From NCBI GenBank assembly GCA_964652195.1, contig CAZZBB010000067.1, positions 1 to 64,000 on the forward strand: a stretch of DNA of 64,000 bases, given 5' to 3'. Under the pieces are notes generated by a model. The model was not told where the DNA came from. It saw nothing but the letters and a program-made list of their open reading frames with translations, and did no database searches. The number at the start of each line of letters is the position of its first letter. The first letter of the stretch is position 1. The stretch is from MSPOR6 sp964652195 (GTDB lineage: Bacteria > Poribacteria > WGA-4E > WGA-3G). The translations under genes and the position numbers were made by a program. Below are positions 59,374-64,000 of the stretch, in pieces.

Positions 59374-60363
59374 ATGAAGCGATATGCCGCAATCGCAGGG
59401 ACGGGTGCTTATCTACCTGAAACCGTTTTAACTAATTTTGATCTTGAGAAAATGGTGGATACCAGCGACGAATGGATTCGACAACGAACGGGAATTGTAG
59501 AACGACGAATAGCCGATGATGATGTTGCTACATCAGATCTTAGTGTGCATGCCTCTCGACTTGCAATTAAGGATGCACATATAGATCCGATTGATATTGA
59601 GATGATTCTCGTTGCTACGGTCACCCCCGATACTGCATTCCCATCAACAGCATGTTATGTACAGCAAGGTATAGGGGCAAAAAACGCATCTGCAATGGAT
59701 ATATCAGCCGCGTGTGCTGGTTTCTTGTATGGTCTTGATTTAGCTAATGGACTAATAATTTCTGGACAGTATAATACTATTCTTGTAGTCGGTGGAGAAG
59801 TATTTAATAATATCGTAGACTGGAAAGATCGAAACACTTGTGTGCTTTTTGGAGATGGAGCTGGGGCTGCAATCGTTCAAGCAACCGAAGAACCAAAAGG
59901 AATTATAGCCTCCTATATCGGATCAGATGGAGATTATGCTGATATTAACTTACTGGGTATTCCTGCAGGTGGTTCAAGAATGCCTGTCACCTCAGAGGCA
60001 ATTGATAATAATCTCAATAAAATCCAGATGAATGGTAGGGAAGTCTTCAAACTTGGTGTTCGACTCATGCCTGAAGCTGCACAACGGGTATTACGTAAAG
60101 CGGAAATTAGTATAGATGATATTGATCTATTGATACCGCACCAAGCGAACTTACGAATTATTGAAGCAGTTGGCGACAGACTCGGAGTACCAAGAGAGAA
60201 AGTGTATGTAAACGTCGATAAATATGGTAATACTTCGGCTGCAACTGTTATCATTGCCTTGGATGAAGCTATTCAACAAGGACGTGCAAAACCAGGTGAT
60301 CTTATTCTACTTGTAACTTTTGGCGCAGGATTAACATGGGGAAGCACACTCTTACGACTATAA
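59374..60363 (+). CDS. fabH: Beta-ketoacyl-ACP synthase III
   Basis: 329 residues. Starts fatty acid chains by condensing acetyl-CoA (or branched acyl-CoA) with malonyl-ACP. Catalytic triad complete: Cys114 in DISAACAGFLYG, His256 in LIPHQANLRII and Asn286 in YGNTSAA. DEWIRQRTGIVERR is the CoA-binding N-terminal signature. 82 bp after rpmF, where plsX would stand in the common order. Confidence 0.96.
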   Translation: MKRYAAIAGTGAYLPETVLTNFDLEKMVDTSDEWIRQRTGIVERRIADDDVATSDLSVHASRLAIKDAHIDPIDIEMILVATVTPDTAFPSTACYVQQGIGAKNASAMDISAACAGFLYGLDLANGLIISGQYNTILVVGGEVFNNIVDWKDRNTCVLFGDGAGAAIVQATEEPKGIIASYIGSDGDYADINLLGIPAGGSRMPVTSEAIDNNLNKIQMNGREVFKLGVRLMPEAAQRVLRKAEISIDDIDLLIPHQANLRIIEAVGDRLGVPREKVYVNVDKYGNTSAATVIIALDEAIQQGRAKPGDLILLVTFGAGLTWGSTLLRL

Positions 60364-60535
60364 CTAAACATATTTATTAAAATAAGTGCGTTCGGTATAA
60401 GCAATATATAGGTATCGGTGCTTGAAGCCACACACCACCGAAGGTTGAGAGTTTTCATTTTGCGATATAATAGTTGATTTTCTCTTACATCGAGTTCACG
60501 TTATTAATAGTATCATTTCAAAATTACACCGTAAA

Positions 60536-61474
60536 ATGTCGCAATTTGCCTATATATTTCCAGGACAGGGTTCACAGAAAGTCGGCATGGGTTCCGATTT
60601 AGTTGATAACTATCCAATTGCCCGTGAAGTCTTTGACAATGCTGATAGTTCTTTGGGAAAATCTATTAGCCAACTCTGTTTTGAAGGACCAGAAGAGGAA
60701 TTAAGACAGACTGAAAACACACAACTTGCTATCTTAACATGTAGTGTCGCCATCTTAAAAGTCCTAACCCACTCAGGTATTAATCCCAAGATTGTTGCTG
60801 GACATAGTTTAGGTGAGTATTCCGCTCTTGTTGCCTCCGGTGTCATTGAGTTATCGGATGCCTTACAATTGGTAAGTTTTCGAGCACAATTTATGGCAGA
60901 AGCGGGTGAAGAGCAAGATGGCACAATGGCCGCAATCCTCGGCATGGATACAGATATACTTCAGCGATACTGTGATAGTGTTGAGGGTATTGTCAAAATT
61001 GCGAATTATAATTGTCCTGGACAATTGGTGATTTCAGGAGAAGTTGAAGCAGTAAAACAGGTTGTTGAACTTGCATCTAAGGAGATAGGGTTGAGACGGT
61101 GTCGATTATTACCTGTGAGTGGAGCTTTTCATTCACCATTAATGGAATCGGGACAAACTAAGTTTCAAGTTGTCTTGGATACTATAACATTAAATTGTCC
61201 AAAGATTGATATCGTAATGAATGTTACAGGTGAATTGGTAATGGAACCTGAGGATATTAGAAGTTTACTATTTCAACAGATAATTGAACCTGTTCAATGG
61301 GAAAAGACATTACATACTATCGCAACAAAGGGTATTGATACCTATATAGAGGTAGGTCCAGGAAAGGTTTTGTCTGGTTTGGTAAAACGAACGTATAGCG
61401 ATAGTATTTGTATGAATGTAGAAGATCTGAGCACACTATCTCTCGTATTAGACAAATATGGAAAAGGCAGGTAA
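60536..61474 (+). CDS. fabD: Malonyl-CoA:ACP transacylase
   Basis: 312 residues. Ser91 in AGHSLGEYSALVA and His199 in SGAFHSPLM are the catalytic pair; FPGQGSQKVGMG and the GQLVISGE segment agree with the family. It charges ACP with malonate. The stop codon lies one base before the fabG ATG. A TATAAT at 60466 with TTGAGA 15 bp before it is a weak possible promoter. Confidence 0.96.
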   Translation: MSQFAYIFPGQGSQKVGMGSDLVDNYPIAREVFDNADSSLGKSISQLCFEGPEEELRQTENTQLAILTCSVAILKVLTHSGINPKIVAGHSLGEYSALVASGVIELSDALQLVSFRAQFMAEAGEEQDGTMAAILGMDTDILQRYCDSVEGIVKIANYNCPGQLVISGEVEAVKQVVELASKEIGLRRCRLLPVSGAFHSPLMESGQTKFQVVLDTITLNCPKIDIVMNVTGELVMEPEDIRSLLFQQIIEPVQWEKTLHTIATKGIDTYIEVGPGKVLSGLVKRTYSDSICMNVEDLSTLSLVLDKYGKGR

Positions 61475-61475
61475 G

Positions 61476-62252
61476 ATGGATATAGCAACGCAACAGTGCA
61501 TCTTTAAATCGGATATGTTAAATGGGAAAACAGCCATAGTTACAGGTGCGTCTAGAGGGATTGGCGCAGCAATTGCGCGTAGATTGTGTGAAACAGGGGC
61601 ACAGGTTGTTGTTTGTTCTCGTTCATTAGAAGCATTAACCCAGATAGGGAAAACTCTACAAGGTGAAGGTTATACTGTACATGCTGTTGCTGCAGATATT
61701 TGTCAAAAAGCAGATGTTTCGACATTAATTGAGGAAACACTTACGAAGTTCTCCCAAATCGATATTCTTGTGAACAACGCAGGAATTACACGAGATACGC
61801 TGCTAATGCGTCTTAAAGATGAAGACTGGGATGCAGTGTTGCGAACTAATCTCAGCGGTACAATGTACTGTACACGAGAAGTTCTTCGTCCAATGATACG
61901 ACAAAACAGTGGACGTATAATCAACATTTCATCAGTCGTAGGATTAATGGGAAATGTTGGACAAGCATCCTATGCAGCCGCAAAAGCCGGTATTATAGGG
62001 CTTACAAAAACAGCTGCAAAAGAAGTTGGCACCCGAGGTATAACTGTAAATGCTATCGCACCTGGATTCATTACGACAGACATGACAGCAGAAATACCCG
62101 AAGAATTTCAAAACAAAATTCTTGAACTGATTCCATTACAGAACTTTGGCACACCAGAAGATGTGGCAGACACTGTCTGTTTTCTGGCATCTGATGCTGC
62201 ACGGTATATCACTGGACAAACCTTTCAGGTAGACGGTGGTATGGTGATGTAA
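61476..62252 (+). CDS. fabG: 3-oxoacyl-ACP reductase
   Basis: 258 residues from ATG 61476, chosen for AAGGCAGG upstream; a start at 61458 lies inside fabD and 61515 has no ribosome-binding site. NADPH Rossmann motif TGASRGIG, NNAG at about 100-103, catalytic Ser152/153, Tyr166 and Lys170 in QASYAAAKAG, and the C-terminal FLASDAARYITGQTFQVDGG. It reduces the 3-ketoacyl-ACP in chain elongation. About 13 extra residues at the start before MLNGKTA are unusual. Confidence 0.95.
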   Translation: MDIATQQCIFKSDMLNGKTAIVTGASRGIGAAIARRLCETGAQVVVCSRSLEALTQIGKTLQGEGYTVHAVAADICQKADVSTLIEETLTKFSQIDILVNNAGITRDTLLMRLKDEDWDAVLRTNLSGTMYCTREVLRPMIRQNSGRIINISSVVGLMGNVGQASYAAAKAGIIGLTKTAAKEVGTRGITVNAIAPGFITTDMTAEIPEEFQNKILELIPLQNFGTPEDVADTVCFLASDAARYITGQTFQVDGGMVM

Positions 62253-62428
62253 CTCACAACCCTATTCTGCTAACTACAGCAGAACTTGAATCTATTAGTA
62301 TTGGCATACCATAGAAATACCTTAATGGTAATGATTAGGTAAATTAACGTATATTTATTGCTGGAGTGGTTGAAGACTGTTGAATATAGTTGATTTTCCA
62401 CCCATTTGATAGGAGATTAATAACATAA

Positions 62429-62662
62429 ATGGCAACAAATGAAGAACGTCTTATTGAAATCATCGCACATCAACTTGGTATTGAGGCAGATAATGTTACC
62501 CCTGATGCTTCTTTTATGGAAGACTTAGGAGCAGATTCTCTTGATACGGTCGAATTGGTTATGGCACTTGAAGAGGAGTTTGATCTTGAAATTCCTGACA
62601 GTGATGCCGAAAAGATACAAACAGTACAAGATGCGCTTGATTATTTGGATGAGCATATATAA
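62429..62662 (+). CDS. acpP: Acyl carrier protein
   Basis: 77 residues, very acidic, with the phosphopantetheine-bearing Ser37 in GADSLDTVELVM. AGGAG lies 11 bp before the ATG. The neighbours fabG and fabF confirm that it serves fatty acid synthesis. Confidence 0.97.
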   Translation: MATNEERLIEIIAHQLGIEADNVTPDASFMEDLGADSLDTVELVMALEEEFDLEIPDSDAEKIQTVQDALDYLDEHI

Positions 62663-62687
62663 ACACTCATAATTGATAATTAACTTT

Positions 62688-62718
62688 GAGGGCATGTAGC
62701 CGTAATCTACAAGCCCTC
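62688..62718 (+). terminator. Stem-loop between acpP and fabF
   Basis: GAGGGC-A-TGTAG ... CTACA-A-GCCCTC, strong stem. Only a short U-poor tail (TTACC) follows, so it may be a processing or attenuation element that lets acpP be more abundant than fabF rather than a full terminator. Confidence 0.6.
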
Positions 62719-62745
62719 TTACCTACTTAAAAAAGGATCGGTCTC

Positions 62746-63984
62746 GTGGAGCGTGTAGTTATTACAGGAATCGGTGTTGTTAATGCGATTGGCAACACGA
62801 AAGAAGAATATTGGGATGCGCTTGGAGAGGGTAAAAACGGAATCGGACCTTTAACTTCTTTTGATGCTACCGATTATCGTACCCAGATTGCTGCAGAGGT
62901 AAAAGATTTTCAGGCAGAATTGTATTTGGATAAGAAGACTGTATCGCGTTTTCCAGCTTTTATACAGTATGCGCTTGCAGCTTCAATGATGGCACATAAA
63001 GATTCAGATTTGGACCTGTCCACAATTGACCCATATCGTGCCGGTGTCCAAATTGGTTCTGGTGTTGGTGGTATTGGTTTTCTTGAAGAAAATGCAGAAA
63101 TTCTTCTTGAAAAAGGACCTAAACGTGTCAGTCCATTCCTCGTACCGTTTATGATCATTAATATGGCAGCAGGACAGGTCTCTATCCATTTTAACCTAAA
63201 GGGGCCCAATTCCTCTTCTGTTACAGCTTGTGCCACTTCAAATCATTCAATTGGCGAATCGTTACGTTTAATTCAACACGGATATGCAGATGTCATGTTC
63301 ACTGGTGGTACAGAGTCTGCAATGACACCTTTGGCATTTGCAGGATTTTGTCAGATGCGTGCCATGTCTGAACGTAATGATGAACCCGAACGAGCTTCTC
63401 GTCCATTCAATAAAGACCGAGATGGTTTCGTTATGGGTGAGGGTGGAGGCATTCTAATTCTTGAATCCCTTACACATGCCAAAAAACGTGGAGCAAATAT
63501 TTACGCGGAAATCGTTGGATTCGGCATGACCTCTGACGCTCATGATATGGTGAGTCCCCCTGATAACGGAGAAGGGGCAGCGAAAGCAATGGAATTTGCA
63601 CTTAATGATGCAAAACTTCCAACAGATTCAGTTGATTATATCAATACACACGGAACTTCAACACCTATAGGAGATATTGCTGAGACAAATGCGATTAAAT
63701 CCCTCTTCGGTGCTAAAGCCTATCAGATACCCGTGAGTTCAACGAAGTCAATGATTGGACATCTACTCGGAGCCGCAGGGGCAGTGGAACTCATTGGGTG
63801 TATAGGCGGTATGGAAAAAGGATTTATACCTCCTACGATCAATTATGAAGTACCAGATGAAGAATGTGATCTGGATTATGTACCAAACGAAAGTCGTGAT
63901 GTGCAAATAGAAGTCGTACTTTCTAACGCATTTGGGTTTGGTGGACATAATACCTCTATTGCAGTCAGAAAGTTCACTGGTTAG
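62746..63984 (+). CDS. fabF: Beta-ketoacyl-ACP synthase II
   Basis: 412 residues from GTG 62746. Elongating condensing enzyme: Cys162 in SVTACATSNHSIG, His302 in NTHGTSTPIGD and His339 in SMIGHLLGAAGA. RRVVITG-like start and the C-terminal NAFGFGGHNTSI are typical. Complete, with its stop 16 bases before the window end. Confidence 0.96.
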   Translation: MERVVITGIGVVNAIGNTKEEYWDALGEGKNGIGPLTSFDATDYRTQIAAEVKDFQAELYLDKKTVSRFPAFIQYALAASMMAHKDSDLDLSTIDPYRAGVQIGSGVGGIGFLEENAEILLEKGPKRVSPFLVPFMIINMAAGQVSIHFNLKGPNSSSVTACATSNHSIGESLRLIQHGYADVMFTGGTESAMTPLAFAGFCQMRAMSERNDEPERASRPFNKDRDGFVMGEGGGILILESLTHAKKRGANIYAEIVGFGMTSDAHDMVSPPDNGEGAAKAMEFALNDAKLPTDSVDYINTHGTSTPIGDIAETNAIKSLFGAKAYQIPVSSTKSMIGHLLGAAGAVELIGCIGGMEKGFIPPTINYEVPDEECDLDYVPNESRDVQIEVVLSNAFGFGGHNTSIAVRKFTG

Positions 63985-64000
63985 CAGTTAAACTTCCCAC

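Overview
This is an AT-rich (roughly 36-39% GC by eye) bacterial chromosome segment. It has the envelope of a diderm organism: many lipobox proteins, a SurA/PpiC chaperone, a BamD-like TPR lipoprotein and a beta-barrel-like protein. The gene content (two type I sulfatases, two phytanoyl-CoA dioxygenase-family proteins, a galactonate-dehydratase-type enolase, Gfo/Idh/MocA, FAH-family and YiaK-type enzymes, HEAT-repeat proteins) and the abundance of short interspersed palindromes recall uncultured marine lineages such as Candidatus Poribacteria. That assignment is an inference from gene content; no marker gene proves it.

Layout. 1-0.4 kb: 3' end of a family 4 glycosyltransferase whose last codons and stop lie in a repeat. 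0.4-1.7 kb: repeat-rich non-coding DNA. 1.7-7.5 kb: FAD-linked D-lactate/glycolate dehydrogenase, 2-hydroxyacid dehydrogenase, trpB, HEAT protein, conserved unknown, trpA. 7.6-14.7 kb (minus): tight gene string of 3-hydroxyisobutyrate dehydrogenase-like protein, nucleotidyltransferase, polyprenyl-type glycosyltransferase, class V aminotransferase, lipoprotein, TPP-enzyme half and aldo/keto reductase. 14.9-21.7 kb: TPR lipoprotein, RNase Z-like protein, MTA phosphorylase, class III aminotransferase, argS. 21.9-23.8 kb: an unusual leader plus an unknown 239-residue gene. 23.9-32.1 kb: fused glycyl-tRNA synthetase, a giant HEAT lipoprotein, NIPSNAP and PhyH proteins. 33-47 kb: an accessory catabolic zone (DgoD-like, sulfatase, pyruvate-decarboxylase-type enzyme, PhyH, YiaK-like, Gfo/Idh, FAH) with small lipoproteins, dtd and a frameshifted nuclease-like gene. 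47.4-53.8 kb: adhesion-like and cytochrome P460-like lipoproteins, TPR protein, SurA/PpiC, and a SodC-type protein carrying a large His-rich insertion. 54-56 kb: sulfatase and PAP2 phosphatase. 57-64 kb: tRNA-Pro(GGG), homoserine dehydrogenase, then the core lipid cluster yceD-rpmF-fabH-fabD-fabG-acpP-fabF (without plsX).

The best candidates for something undescribed are in the non-coding DNA. (1) A ~500-bp leader with a strong promoter, a palindromic operator-like site and a hairpin occurs twice (21.9-22.4 kb, in front of the unknown 239-residue gene; 56.2-56.7 kb, without a gene), with a possible third, decayed copy at 0.5-1.0 kb. (2) A MITE-like element has 11-bp ends (ATACCATTTCT/AGAAATGGTAT); one filled site can be compared with an empty paralogous site in the same window. 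(3) A hairpin repeat family has stems that change in a compensated way while a 3' box (ATGTCTATAGAAAA) stays constant.
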